A stretch of DNA of 45,593 nucleotides from an uncultured Bacteroidota bacterium (GTDB lineage Bacteria > Bacteroidota > Bacteroidia > UKL13-3). The stretch covers positions 108,879-154,471 of the forward strand of contig CAIUDH010000041.1 of NCBI GenBank assembly GCA_903897855.1, written 5' to 3'. Position numbers and translations under genes: made by a program. Below are positions 25,401-33,011 of the stretch, piece after piece; positions within the stretch are counted from its first letter, which is position 1; every line of letters starts with the position of its first letter. Below the pieces are notes generated by a model that worked only from the letters and a program-made list of their open reading frames with translations, searched no databases and had not been told where the DNA came from.

Positions 25401-25962
25401 GCTTTTTCGTTTTGCTTATGTGCAACATGGCGATAAACAATACCCAAACGATGCTGTGTGGGTAAGGGGTTGTGATACCTGTGCCTGGGTTAAGTTTTTT
25501 GATTTGTTTCTCAACAAAGCAGCTGGGGGAGCAACTAAATCAACGCCACTTTATAACCTGAATTACTTTTTGGATTCGGCCAAGCAAACACTCACTTCAA
25601 GTTTCCAAATTCGCATAGGGCAGCAAGATCAGAACAGTGCGATAAATGCACAACAATATACAGGATATACTTTCGATAATATACGTTTCAGTACTTGGAA
25701 CACCGGTATCAGTTCAACTCAAATACTCGATGATATTGCAATATACCCCAATCCATCCCATGGTATTTTTACCGTTGGGACGAAAAAAAAATTAGCAAGA
25801 TTTGAGATCACTGATTTAAAAGGCTGCACGATTACCAATGAAACTGTACCCTCCAGCCATTATTTCGAGTTGAATTTATCGTCCTTGCAAAAAGGAATTT
25901 ACATCATCCATTTCTATGATGAGAGAAATTTGGTGCACCATCAAAAACTTACCATACTGTAA
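22495..25962 (+). CDS. Secreted M4 (thermolysin-like) metallopeptidase with PKD, CUB-like and T9SS type A domains
   Basis: A 1155-residue exported protease. Signal peptide about 1-19 (MKLLFTFLISLTVVCIYGQ), an FTP/PepSY-type propeptide (about 40-230), then the M4 catalytic domain: zinc motif HEITH at H370-H374, the glutamate ligand E394 in GALNESFSD exactly 20 residues after H374 as in thermolysin, and H459 (GVHYNSGVQNKWYYLL) corresponding to the transition-state histidine. A PKD domain (WDFGDGQTSS, about 557-620), a CUB-like region (about 640-755, LYVYDG) and a T9SS type A tail starting IYPNPSHGIFTV follow. All catalytic residues are present, so it should be active after propeptide removal. 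The start at 22495 was chosen for the signal peptide; the frame is open to 22417. Confidence 0.92.
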   Translation: MKLLFTFLISLTVVCIYGQSNNSNHDFYTIERYNENHSSPQYIVFNSGLVTATNFPEKIKLVKGLENISLKLRNTESDLKGNKHYRYVQISNGYEVFGSMFIAHEQNGSITSCNGKIFETPKNLSVLHSAEEALNAVLARNKNTLYYFQQQDVSAFLQSITGNASSVNLPAPYLMILPAPLNEVYHTSKLVYVVDLYAIEPMSRKVYYIDALTLELLFTEDKIETTNTPGKANTKYSGVQDIMTDSVQQGVYHLRESSRGLGQGIETYNMQKGTVYTTATHFIDADNYWNNYNTNFDEVGGDAHWGTEKTYDFYKNVLKRNSIDGLGFKLTSFVHYSTNYINAFWNGYFMTYGDGGSGYSPLTSLDVCGHEITHGLTQKTAALIYSNESGALNESFSDIFGVAIDFYTMPATANFQIGEQFSPGGSAFRDMKDPKIYQNPSTYRGQYWISSKTDNAGVHYNSGVQNKWYYLLCKGDTGTNDNGAAYKVDSIGYLKAAQISFQNLTTFLTPLSNYDDARFYSILAAKQLFGDCSNEVKQVINAWYAVGVGEADSSLKASFTSSRSISCSIPFTIDFYNHSNDANAFQWDFGDGQTSSLPNPTHTYTSFSTFNVKLRAYSCNNIDRDSITLLGYVKTDSTLGECQRNVMPKSKVGIPLTSCSGILRDDGDTGTYGNLIYSVRSIVPANSSVLKLTFKSFDFEDNFDFLYVYDGVDTLGKLLGKYTGSSLPNGGVILCPSGAATLRQTSDYLLSGGGFEIDWQCISKTTTDYKLETANDKIFGRKNTSSALTQNQNIALQLKSNGSQLGSATLLKYKLNNGAIANKVVNLVAGVANIILGPFDLSPVGSSTLMAWVEDAADGVKENDTLKFSIRQVDNPPMVLPYTENFDGLDEVWLYQKTTTVGGNINLDYDNSSPQCRLRTNASNVFVFGLRSITFDKSDRHWITDTLPQTNFLTLTYNMSNIALLHSPLLFRFAYVQHGDKQYPNDAVWVRGCDTCAWVKFFDLFLNKAAGGATKSTPLYNLNYFLDSAKQTLTSSFQIRIGQQDQNSAINAQQYTGYTFDNIRFSTWNTGISSTQILDDIAIYPNPSHGIFTVGTKKKLARFEITDLKGCTITNETVPSSHYFELNLSSLQKGIYIIHFYDERNLVHHQKLTIL

Positions 25963-26057
25963 AAAACGAGTTACTAGGTCGGGTATAAATCAGAGACTCT
26001 AAACTTTTGGAACAATTTTTGCTGATTTTTTTTCAATAGTATAAAACCAACAGATAT

Positions 26058-26189
26058 ATGGAAAACGTACCAGAAAAAGAAGAAAAAACAAAATTGTTCC
26101 TTTTTGAAGCTATGTTTGTAGTTGTGGTTGCAATGATAGTAGCAGGGGCATTTTATTTTGATGAGATTATGACCTTTTTCACAAAATAA
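26058..26189 (+). CDS. 43-aa single-pass membrane miniprotein
   Basis: A short ORF, ATG at 26058 and TAA at 26187-26189, encoding 43 residues. The first 12 are charged (MENVPEKEEKTK), followed by a hydrophobic segment from about residue 13 to 34 (FVVVVAMIVAGAFYF) and a short tail. It looks like a small membrane protein with the acidic/basic N-terminus in the cytoplasm. No family is recognised. It stands 95 nt after the M4 peptidase and ends 35 nt before the convergent ychF. No clear promoter was found. The composition is protein-like, but a 43-codon ORF could still be spurious. Confidence 0.5.
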   Translation: MENVPEKEEKTKLFLFEAMFVVVVAMIVAGAFYFDEIMTFFTK

Positions 26190-26224
26190 TTACTGTACTA
26201 AAAAACAGAATTAGCAAACCAAAA

Positions 26225-27328
26225 TTAAACATTAAACCTGAAGTGCATGATATCGCCATCGTGCACGAGGTACTCCTTGCCTTCAATTCCCATCTTCCCT
26301 GCTTCTTTTACGGCTGCTTCACTTTTAAAAGTGATATAATCATGGTATCTAATTACTTCGGCCCTGATAAAGCCTTTTTCAAAGTCGGTATGGATAACAC
26401 TCGCCGCCTGTGGCGCTTTCCATCCTTGGGTAATGGTCCAAGCCCTTACTTCTAAAACCCCTGCCGTGAAATAGGTAATCAGGTTTAACAGTTTATACGC
26501 CGATTTAATGAGTTTATTGACCCCCGGCTCGGTTAATCCCAAATCTTCCAAAAACACTTGCTTATCCTCGTACGATTCAAGCTCTGCGATATCCGATTCG
26601 ATCGCTGCTGAAATAATGAGGACCTCAGCGTTCTCATCTTTTACGGCATTACGGATAATATCAACATAAGGATTGCCGTTCACCACCGATTTCTCATCTA
26701 CATTACACAAATACAAAACCGGTTTAGTGGTAAGCAACTGAAAATCGGCTATCAACTTTTTCTCTTCTTCATTTTGCGGAATAACCACTCGTGCCGATTT
26801 CCCCGACTCGAGGGTTTCTTTCATGCGTAAGAGAAGCTCAAATTCTTTCTTTGCCAAAGGATCATTGCCTACCTTGGCTTGTTTCGATACCTTCACCAAT
26901 CTTTTTTCGATGGTATCCAAATCTTTAAGTTGTAATTCAGTATCGATAATTTCTTTATCACGCAAAGGATTCACGTTTCCATCAACATGAATTACATTAT
27001 CATCGTCGAAACACCGAATCACATGAATAATAGCATCGGTGGTGCGGATATTTCCTAAAAACTGATTCCCCAACCCTTCCCCTTTACTGGCTCCTTTTAC
27101 CAAGCCGGCAATATCAACAATTTCTATGGTGGTAGGTACAATGCGCTGTGGCAATACAAACTCGGCTAGTTTGGTGAGTCGTTCATCCGGTACCGTAATC
27201 ACCCCTATATTGGGTTCAATAGTACAGAAAGGGAAATTCGCTGCTTGCGCTTTAGCGTTACTTAGACAATTAAAAAGAGTCGATTTTCCTACATTAGGAA
27301 GTCCAACTATACCACATTGCAAGGCCAT
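26225..27328 (-). CDS. ychF: Redox-regulated ATPase YchF
   Basis: A 367-residue Obg-family P-loop protein of standard length. The Walker A is GLPNVGKS (9-16), switch regions include FPFCTIEPNIGV, G3 is DIAGLVKGAS, and the G4 position reads NVDE instead of NKxD, explaining the family's ATP rather than GTP preference. A helical coiled insertion (about 140-200) and a C-terminal TGS domain (AWTITQGWKAPQAASVIHTDFEKGFIRAEV) complete it. It associates with ribosomes and participates in stress response. It lies 72 nt after glmM on the same strand; a small imperfect hairpin sits in that gap. Cytoplasmic. Confidence 0.97.
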   Translation of the reverse strand: MALQCGIVGLPNVGKSTLFNCLSNAKAQAANFPFCTIEPNIGVITVPDERLTKLAEFVLPQRIVPTTIEIVDIAGLVKGASKGEGLGNQFLGNIRTTDAIIHVIRCFDDDNVIHVDGNVNPLRDKEIIDTELQLKDLDTIEKRLVKVSKQAKVGNDPLAKKEFELLLRMKETLESGKSARVVIPQNEEEKKLIADFQLLTTKPVLYLCNVDEKSVVNGNPYVDIIRNAVKDENAEVLIISAAIESDIAELESYEDKQVFLEDLGLTEPGVNKLIKSAYKLLNLITYFTAGVLEVRAWTITQGWKAPQAASVIHTDFEKGFIRAEVIRYHDYITFKSEAAVKEAGKMGIEGKEYLVHDGDIMHFRFNV

Positions 27329-27400
27329 ATTTTAATTTTGTGAATTACGTTTATTGATTGAGTATGGATTGGGTCCTATACTCATGAATGATGAATTGAA

Positions 27401-28783
27401 TTACATTAAAGCCTTGATGTCCTCGATTATTTTTTTCGCCAAAAAATCAGAGGTTGATTGCGATTGACTTTCAGTATAGATCCGAATAATAGACTCGGTA
27501 TTAGAGCGACGCAGATGCACCCACTCGTCTTCGAATTCAATTTTCAACCCGTCGATTGTGATTAAATTCTGTTTTATGTATTTCGCTTTTATGCCTTCGA
27601 TAATCGAATCTAAATCAACGTTATCGTTGAGTTCAATTTTAGATTTCGACATATAATAATTAGGGTAACTCGACCGAAGTATAGAGGAGTTCTTGCCACT
27701 CTTAGCCAAATGCGACAAAAATAAAGCAATGCCCACCATGGCATCTCTACCATAATGCAACTCAGGATAAATGATTCCTCCGTTACCTTCGCCTCCTATC
27801 ACGGCCTTTTGTTTTTTCATCTCTTTCACTACATTTACCTCACCTACTGCACTGGCAAAATATTTACAGCCGTTTTTCAAAGTGATATCCCGTAGCGCAC
27901 GAGTACTCGAAAGATTTGATACCGTGGAGCCCTTTTTGTTCTTGAGTATATAGTCGGCAATGGCTACCAGGGTATATTCTTCACCAAAGAAATCGCCATC
28001 ATCATTCACGAAACACAAGCGATCCACATCAGGATCCACTGCAATACCTAAATGTGCTTTATGAAATTTCACATCCGATGCCAGCTGCGAAAGATTTTGT
28101 GGCAAAGGCTCTGGGTTATGAGGGAAAAGCCCGCTAGGGGTACAATAGAGCTCTATCACTTCCTTTACTCCAAGAGCATATAGAAGTTCAGGTAAAGCGA
28201 TTCCTCCGGTCGAATTTACACAATCGATGACCACCTTATAATTTTTAGATTTAATGGTCTCAACATCCACTAAGCCTAGCGCTAAAATTTTTTCGATATG
28301 CTTTTGAATATAACCTTCTTTCGTGGAGAGGATACCGAGTTTGTCAACAGAAGCATATAGAAACTCACTTTTCTCCGCAATTAGCTTGATGGCTTCACCA
28401 TCTTTCTCTGAAACAAATTCCCCCTCCGCGTTCAATAACTTCAAGGCATTCCACTCTTTAGGGTTATGACTTGCAGTGATCACAATGCCACCGGAGGCTT
28501 TCTCATCCACTACCGCCAACTCTAAAGTAGGTGTTGTGGTTAATCCAATATCCACCACATCAACACCCATGGCCATTAAAGTAGCGATTACAAGGTGATT
28601 CACCATGGGGCCTGAAATTCTGGCATCTCTACCAACAACCACTTTGGGCTTTGCTTCGGTACTATTAGTAAGCCAAGTTGCATAAGCAGAAGAAAACTTT
28701 ACGATGTCGATTGGGGTCAAATTCCCATTTACTTCACCTCCAATGGTGCCTCTTATTCCAGATATAGATGCTATTAAACTCAC
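27401..28783 (-). CDS. glmM: Phosphoglucosamine mutase (phosphohexomutase superfamily)
   Basis: A 460-residue alpha-D-phosphohexomutase. The N-terminus SLIASISGIRGTIGG is typical of the Bacteroidota GlmM group. The active-site phosphoserine is S105 in TASHNP, the metal-binding loop is DPDVDR near residue 250, the sugar-binding loop GEGNGGI, and the phosphate-binding RRSNTESIIRIY is near the C-terminus. It converts glucosamine-6-phosphate to glucosamine-1-phosphate for UDP-GlcNAc, peptidoglycan and lipid A synthesis. Phosphomannomutase activity cannot be excluded since the two share the fold and motifs. It is divergent from the methyltransferase gene across a 52-bp spacer with a well-matched promoter. 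Confidence 0.88.
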   Translation of the reverse strand: MSLIASISGIRGTIGGEVNGNLTPIDIVKFSSAYATWLTNSTEAKPKVVVGRDARISGPMVNHLVIATLMAMGVDVVDIGLTTTPTLELAVVDEKASGGIVITASHNPKEWNALKLLNAEGEFVSEKDGEAIKLIAEKSEFLYASVDKLGILSTKEGYIQKHIEKILALGLVDVETIKSKNYKVVIDCVNSTGGIALPELLYALGVKEVIELYCTPSGLFPHNPEPLPQNLSQLASDVKFHKAHLGIAVDPDVDRLCFVNDDGDFFGEEYTLVAIADYILKNKKGSTVSNLSSTRALRDITLKNGCKYFASAVGEVNVVKEMKKQKAVIGGEGNGGIIYPELHYGRDAMVGIALFLSHLAKSGKNSSILRSSYPNYYMSKSKIELNDNVDLDSIIEGIKAKYIKQNLITIDGLKIEFEDEWVHLRRSNTESIIRIYTESQSQSTSDFLAKKIIEDIKALM

Positions 28784-28804
28784 TTATTTTTTAATATTTT
28801 AATT

Positions 28805-28843
28805 TATCTTTGCGAAGATACCAATTCCTGAATACGTGAGCAA
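28805..28843. promoter_or_regulatory. Divergent promoter with overlapping mirrored -7 elements (glmM / methyltransferase)
   Basis: The 16-bp near-palindrome 28805-28820 (TATCTT, TGCG, AAGATA) reads TATCTTTG rightwards and TATCTTCG leftwards. The leftward element (28813-28820) has a TTG at 28841-28843 exactly 20 nt upstream, a full promoter for glmM; that -33 lies in the first codons of the methyltransferase gene. The rightward element (28805-28812) would serve the methyltransferase, but without a visible TTG. Confidence 0.6.
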
Positions 28844-29600
28844 GAAAAACCAAACCTTTGATCAAAAAATCGAACAAAATCAATGGTTTTCAGTTTGGTT
28901 TAACACTCCATTCTACCACCTCTTATACAACAAGCGTAACTATACCGAGGCTGATGCATTTATTTCCAAACTTCTATTGCTGTTAAAGCCGGCGATTGGA
29001 AGTAGGGTCTTAGATTTGGCTTGCGGCAGTGGCAGGCACTCTATTACCCTCAATAGGTTTGGACTTGATGTGTTGGGTGTTGACCTAGCAGAAAACTCTA
29101 TCGATGAAGCCAAACGGCACGAGAACCATCAACTTCATTTTGAAGTGCAAGATATGCGAGAAGTGAGGTACCCTGGGCGCTTCGATTATATTTTTAATTT
29201 ATTTACCAGCTTCGGTTATTTCAATTCGTTGAATGATGACGAGAAAGTGCTTTTGGCTTGCTTTGACCAATTGAAACCAGATGGCATTCTGGTGCTCGAC
29301 TATTTTAATATCGAGAAGATTCGCCCTACCTTGCCATCCGATGAAATAGAAATAAGAGGAGCCCAGAAGTTCATCATTCATAAAAAGCTTTACGACAATC
29401 GCATTATTAAAACCATCGAGTTAATGTCGGAGGGAGAAAAATTTCATTTTGAGGAAAGCGTCGCCGCCTACACCCTCGACGACTTGGTACAGATGCTTGG
29501 AAGATGTGGTTTTACCATTAAATATACCTTTGGCAATTACGCCTTAGAAAATGATGCGGAAAATTGCGATAGAGTGATTATTATTGCACAGAAGAATTGA
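28836..29600 (+). CDS. Class I SAM-dependent methyltransferase
   Basis: A 254-residue Rossmann methyltransferase with GTG start at 28836. Motif I is VLDLACGSGRHSITL (about 58-72), motif II VLGVDLAENSIDEAKRH with the ribose-binding acidic residue, then IFNLFTSFGYF as motif IV. The C-terminal half is family-variable. The substrate is not identifiable. It is adjacent to a PAP2 phosphatase and ZIP transporter on the same strand with tight spacing (2 nt to the next ATG), suggesting an operon without an obvious shared pathway. Cytoplasmic. Confidence 0.85.
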   Translation: MSKKNQTFDQKIEQNQWFSVWFNTPFYHLLYNKRNYTEADAFISKLLLLLKPAIGSRVLDLACGSGRHSITLNRFGLDVLGVDLAENSIDEAKRHENHQLHFEVQDMREVRYPGRFDYIFNLFTSFGYFNSLNDDEKVLLACFDQLKPDGILVLDYFNIEKIRPTLPSDEIEIRGAQKFIIHKKLYDNRIIKTIELMSEGEKFHFEESVAAYTLDDLVQMLGRCGFTIKYTFGNYALENDAENCDRVIIIAQKN

Positions 29601-29602
29601 CT

Positions 29603-30205
29603 ATGATAGACTATTTCATTCAACTCGACCAACAATTATTCTTATGGATACAGCAGCATTGCCATAACTCATTTTTTGATATCGTGATGCCGTGGATGAG
29701 AGAAAAAACGAACTGGGTTGCTTTGTATTTACTGATCATTATTACGCTTACGGTAAAATATCGCTGGGTTGGTTTACGCATCATTCTTGTGGCTACGACC
29801 TGTTTAATGCTAAGCGATGCCATGAGTTCGCATTTAGCCAAACCCATTTTTAAACGACTACGCCCGTGTGAAGACGCAGTTATTTCGCAACAATTTACCC
29901 CCTTAATAAAATGCAATAATAAAGGATATAGTTTTACCTCAAGCCATGCCGCGAATCATTTTGCCGTGGCCTTATCGTTAAGCCTATTCTTCTTTCCTCG
30001 CAAAAAGTGGTTGCTCTATACCGGGGTATTATGGGCAGGAATTATTTCTATCGCACAAGTTTATGTAGGTGTTCATTACCCGCTCGATATTGCGGCTGGG
30101 GCTGGTATTGGTATCTCAATAAGCATTTTAGCCCATTCGATTATTCAACGATATTTTGGAAAATATTTCATACTAAATAACCAACCCACAAATCATGGAT
30201 TATAG
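29603..30205 (+). CDS. PAP2-superfamily membrane phosphatase
   Basis: A 200-residue integral membrane protein of the type 2 phosphatidic acid phosphatase family. Motif C1 is KPIFKRLRP, C2 is SSHAANHF (PSGH-like with the catalytic-base histidine) and C3 is YVGVHYPLD with the nucleophilic histidine. The arginine usually found five to six residues before that histidine is replaced (AQVYVGVH). About five membrane segments. Likely substrates are lipid phosphates such as undecaprenyl diphosphate. A TTG at 29597 would overlap the methyltransferase stop; the ATG at 29603 is preferred. Its 3' end overlaps the ZIP gene by 11 nt. Confidence 0.87.
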   Translation: MIDYFIQLDQQLFLWIQQHCHNSFFDIVMPWMREKTNWVALYLLIIITLTVKYRWVGLRIILVATTCLMLSDAMSSHLAKPIFKRLRPCEDAVISQQFTPLIKCNNKGYSFTSSHAANHFAVALSLSLFFFPRKKWLLYTGVLWAGIISIAQVYVGVHYPLDIAAGAGIGISISILAHSIIQRYFGKYFILNNQPTNHGL

Positions 30206-30908
30206 ATACGGACTGCTTTTTTTATTGCCTTTTATAGGTGGCTTGTTTGCCATGCGTATAAGCCATGTCAATAAAGATATCTTGAAACTTTTTTTAGCTT
30301 TTAGTGGCGCTTTCCTTTTTTCCATCACGCTTATCGACATTCTACCTTCTTTATATCAGGTGCATACTGAATGGAACGTAGGCCTTTTTATCTTAGCTGG
30401 TTTCTTTTTCCAAATTGTATTGGAATCGTTCACTAAAGGAATAGAACATGGCCATCTGCATCATTTGAGACATCGAAATAAATTACCCTTAACCATAGTA
30501 ATCGGGTTGTGTATTCATAGTTTTATTGAAGGGATGCCTTTGAGCAATATTGGTATTCTATCGGAGGCCCAACGAAGCAACCTGATCTATGGAGTGGCAT
30601 TGCATGAAGCACCTGCCGCTTTTACTTTAATCACCTTATTACGTCAAAGCAAAACTTCAACTCCAAATACCATTTCAATACTTCTATTTTATTCTGGCAT
30701 GTCGTTGTTTGGCATCTATAGTAGTAACCTGCTTTCACAATTTCCGTTCTTTACTACCTCCGTTTTGCAAAATATTTTGGCCTTAGTGGTGGGTACCTTT
30801 TTACATATCTCCACTACGATCTTATTTGAGAATAGCGAGAATCATTCTTTCAGCCGATTCAAATTAATTGCAATCGGCATCGGTGTGGCGTTGGCTCTTT
30901 TTATTTAA
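30195..30908 (+). CDS. ZIP-family divalent metal transporter
   Basis: A 237-residue polytopic protein with about eight membrane segments. The ZIP signature histidines and acidic residues are present: HSFIEGMPL (H108, E112) in one helix and ALHEAPAAF (H137, E138) in the next. The variable loop before them is His-rich (EHGHLHHLRH, about 84-93), typical of metal-sensing or chelating loops. It imports zinc or other divalent metals into the cytoplasm. The start overlaps the PAP2 gene by 11 nt, indicating translational coupling. Metal selectivity cannot be told from sequence, and a zinc-uptake-type regulator site was not found. Confidence 0.9.
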   Translation: MDYRYGLLFLLPFIGGLFAMRISHVNKDILKLFLAFSGAFLFSITLIDILPSLYQVHTEWNVGLFILAGFFFQIVLESFTKGIEHGHLHHLRHRNKLPLTIVIGLCIHSFIEGMPLSNIGILSEAQRSNLIYGVALHEAPAAFTLITLLRQSKTSTPNTISILLFYSGMSLFGIYSSNLLSQFPFFTTSVLQNILALVVGTFLHISTTILFENSENHSFSRFKLIAIGIGVALALFI

Positions 30909-31125
30909 TCCACGACTCCTTTAAAGGATTCATGATTCAACATAATATCGAGAATACATTCAATGGTCTGGACCTTGCATACTTAAAGTACAATGAATGT
31001 GCACCTGCGATTGAACAAAGAAGTGACGGATCTACGTTTTTAAGATTAATAACGATACCATGATAGAGCAGCTCACATTTTATCACCTGCCCACGATTTT
31101 TTGTTAAAATCAGCCCTAAAAACTT

Positions 31126-31155
31126 TTTAGAACCATTCTAAATAGTATACCTTCG
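31126..31155 (+). promoter_or_regulatory. Porin promoter with PerR/Fur-box-like dyad
   Basis: TACCTTCG at 31148-31155 is a good -7 element, ending 34 nt before the ATG at 31190. A perfect 7-3-7 dyad, TTTAGAA then CCA then TTCTAAA (31126-31142), lies directly upstream in the -33 to -7 spacer. Read as 7-1-7 it matches 11 of 14 positions of the PerR consensus TTATAATNATTATAA. A bound repressor here would block transcription. Confidence 0.5.
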
Positions 31156-31189
31156 CACCATTTATAATAATCTACATATCAAACCCCGA

Positions 31190-32398
31190 ATGAAAAATAT
31201 ACTTATCACCCTACTCGTTTTTTCTATGCTGCCTCTTTGGGGACAAAAAGTGAATACGGCAGAAGATTCGTTAGCCTACGATACCACGGTAGCTTCTATT
31301 AAAACCACGCTTGGAGGGTATGGAGATGCCTATTATCAACGCAACTTCAACCAAAAGTATTCCAAGGTAAACTTCGAACGATTTGTGTTGTTTGTGGGCC
31401 ACAAATTCAATAAAAAAATATCTTTATTTAGTGAGCTAGAAGTAGAAGACGCGAAAGTTACAGCCACAGAAGAAGGGGGTGAAATTGCCCTAGAGCAATG
31501 TTATCTTAAATTTCAAAACTCGTCAAAATCATATTTTGTTGTGGGTCTTTTTATTCCTGCCATTGGTATTCTCAATGAGAATCATTTACCCGGCACCTAT
31601 AACGGTAATCAACGTCCACAGGTTGAAACGAACATAATTCCATCAACTTGGCGTGAGCTAGGCATCGGTTATTATGGGAAGCTAAACCGGGCACCAATAA
31701 ACTATTCTTTCGGCCTTCTGAATGGGTTAAATTCAGCACAATTTGAGCATGGTTCTGTGATAAGAAAAGGGCGCATGGAGGGCCGTAATGCAGGCGCCAA
31801 TAATATTGCAGCTACCGCAGCTATGCAGTTTTATAAAAATAATTTCAGAGCTCAAATCAGTGCCTATTATGGAGGCAGTGTTGCTCTTGAACGTTCTGTT
31901 GCCGATACTTTAAAGCTACATTCAGGATTGTTGGGTACCCCCGTCATGCTTGGTGAGATTGATTTGCAACAAGAGATAAACGGAATATCGTTACGATTAT
32001 TAGCCTCTTATATTTCTATTCCTAATGCCTATGCTATTAATCAGGCCTTCGACAATAATACGCCGAAGAGCGCCTACGGCGCCTATGGGGAAATCGCTTA
32101 TAATATTTTTGCGTGTATGAAGAAGCCGTCTCTAAAAGAGCTGATATTCTTTATCCGATATGAAATATTAGATATGAACGCCTCCATTGCAGTCAATGGT
32201 ATCATCGACAATACACTAAAACAGAAACATGTTATTTCAGGACTCAACTATCTGCCTCTTAAAAATGTAGTAATAAAAGCCGATCTGCATTTTAGCAATA
32301 CAGGTGCTAGAAACCCATTACTTATAACCAATCCAACCACAAAGGGGTACCAACCAAACAACAACATTTTTAACTTAGGAATCGGATATGGTTTTTAA
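31190..32398 (+). CDS. Outer-membrane porin-like beta-barrel protein
   Basis: A 402-residue outer-membrane protein. Signal peptide residues 1-18 (MKNILITLLVFSMLPLWG). The mature part has alternating hydrophobic beta strands, e.g. KISLFSELEVEDAKV and KSYFVVGLFIPAIGIL, and ends in aromatic FNLGIGYGF, the typical terminal barrel strand. It resembles Bacteroidota porins of the phosphate-selective porin O/P type by the pattern of LGGYGDAYYQRNF near the N-terminus, but the substrate is unclear. It is followed by a Rieske lipoprotein 9 nt later. The promoter contains a dyad resembling a PerR/Fur box, suggesting control by peroxide or metal. Confidence 0.8.
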   Translation: MKNILITLLVFSMLPLWGQKVNTAEDSLAYDTTVASIKTTLGGYGDAYYQRNFNQKYSKVNFERFVLFVGHKFNKKISLFSELEVEDAKVTATEEGGEIALEQCYLKFQNSSKSYFVVGLFIPAIGILNENHLPGTYNGNQRPQVETNIIPSTWRELGIGYYGKLNRAPINYSFGLLNGLNSAQFEHGSVIRKGRMEGRNAGANNIAATAAMQFYKNNFRAQISAYYGGSVALERSVADTLKLHSGLLGTPVMLGEIDLQQEINGISLRLLASYISIPNAYAINQAFDNNTPKSAYGAYGEIAYNIFACMKKPSLKELIFFIRYEILDMNASIAVNGIIDNTLKQKHVISGLNYLPLKNVVIKADLHFSNTGARNPLLITNPTTKGYQPNNNIFNLGIGYGF

Positions 32399-32407
32399 AT
32401 AACAGCC

Positions 32408-32824
32408 ATGCATAGAAAACAATTTTTGAAAACATCATGTTCTTTTTGCGTGCTCGCAAGTGCTGGCTTTTTCGTGAGCACCTTGCCCTCATGTGCTACA
32501 GCAATCCTTTTCAAAAACAAGGATAACAAAATCGCTGTTCCTGTTTCCTTTTTTGCAAAAAATGACTTGCAAATTATTCGTACTCGTGAGGCTGAATTTG
32601 ATATTGCTCTAAGAAAAGAAAAGGACGGATCGTATACCGCATTGCTGCTCAAATGTACGCATGCCGACAACGCACTTACATCCACTGGGAATAGTTTCAT
32701 TTGCACTCTTCATGGAAGCAAATTTGACATCGAAGGATTGGTAACAAAAGGCCCGGCAGTGCATACACTCCAGAAATACCACACTCAGGTTATTTCAGAT
32801 CATGTAATAATTACGCTTCAATAA
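32408..32824 (+). CDS. Rieske [2Fe-2S] lipoprotein
   Basis: A 138-residue exported protein with a complete Rieske motif: CTH (C83, H85) and CTLH (C99, H102), then GSKFDIEG. The N-terminal hydrophobic segment ends LPSC (C29), a lipobox, so it is probably membrane-anchored and exposed to the periplasm. It starts 9 nt after the porin stop and so belongs to the same transcript. It probably carries electrons in a periplasmic redox reaction; no partner oxidoreductase is encoded nearby. The domain call is firm; the role is not. Confidence 0.87.
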   Translation: MHRKQFLKTSCSFCVLASAGFFVSTLPSCATAILFKNKDNKIAVPVSFFAKNDLQIIRTREAEFDIALRKEKDGSYTALLLKCTHADNALTSTGNSFICTLHGSKFDIEGLVTKGPAVHTLQKYHTQVISDHVIITLQ

Positions 32825-33011
32825 AAGCCGAATAAACTTTTTTTTCGCTTTAGCTTAATTTTTTCAATCTGATGGTGGAAAAAGCATTATTCTCAAGTGT
32901 CTTTTCGAACAGTTTCAAAGTTTGCTAAAACAAATATGCCAAAAGGAAAATAATGATATGAATTCGGACATAAAAGAAAGTGCAAACATTGAAAAACGAA
33001 AAGGTTTTAGG

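Noticed and set aside
27361-27382. Small hairpin (AGTAT-GGA stem with one bulge) between glmM and ychF as a terminator
   Set aside because: The stem is only 8 bp with a bulge and there is no U-tract on the minus strand, so it is too weak to call.
30909-31100. Small RNA or ORF in the spacer after the ZIP gene
   Set aside because: No ORF with family features, no strong hairpin and no promoter-terminator pair; only the porin promoter at its 3' end is supported.
32825-33011. Small gene or terminator between the Rieske and lipB genes
   Set aside because: Only a 5-codon ORF and weak T/A-rich pairings are visible; nothing convincing.
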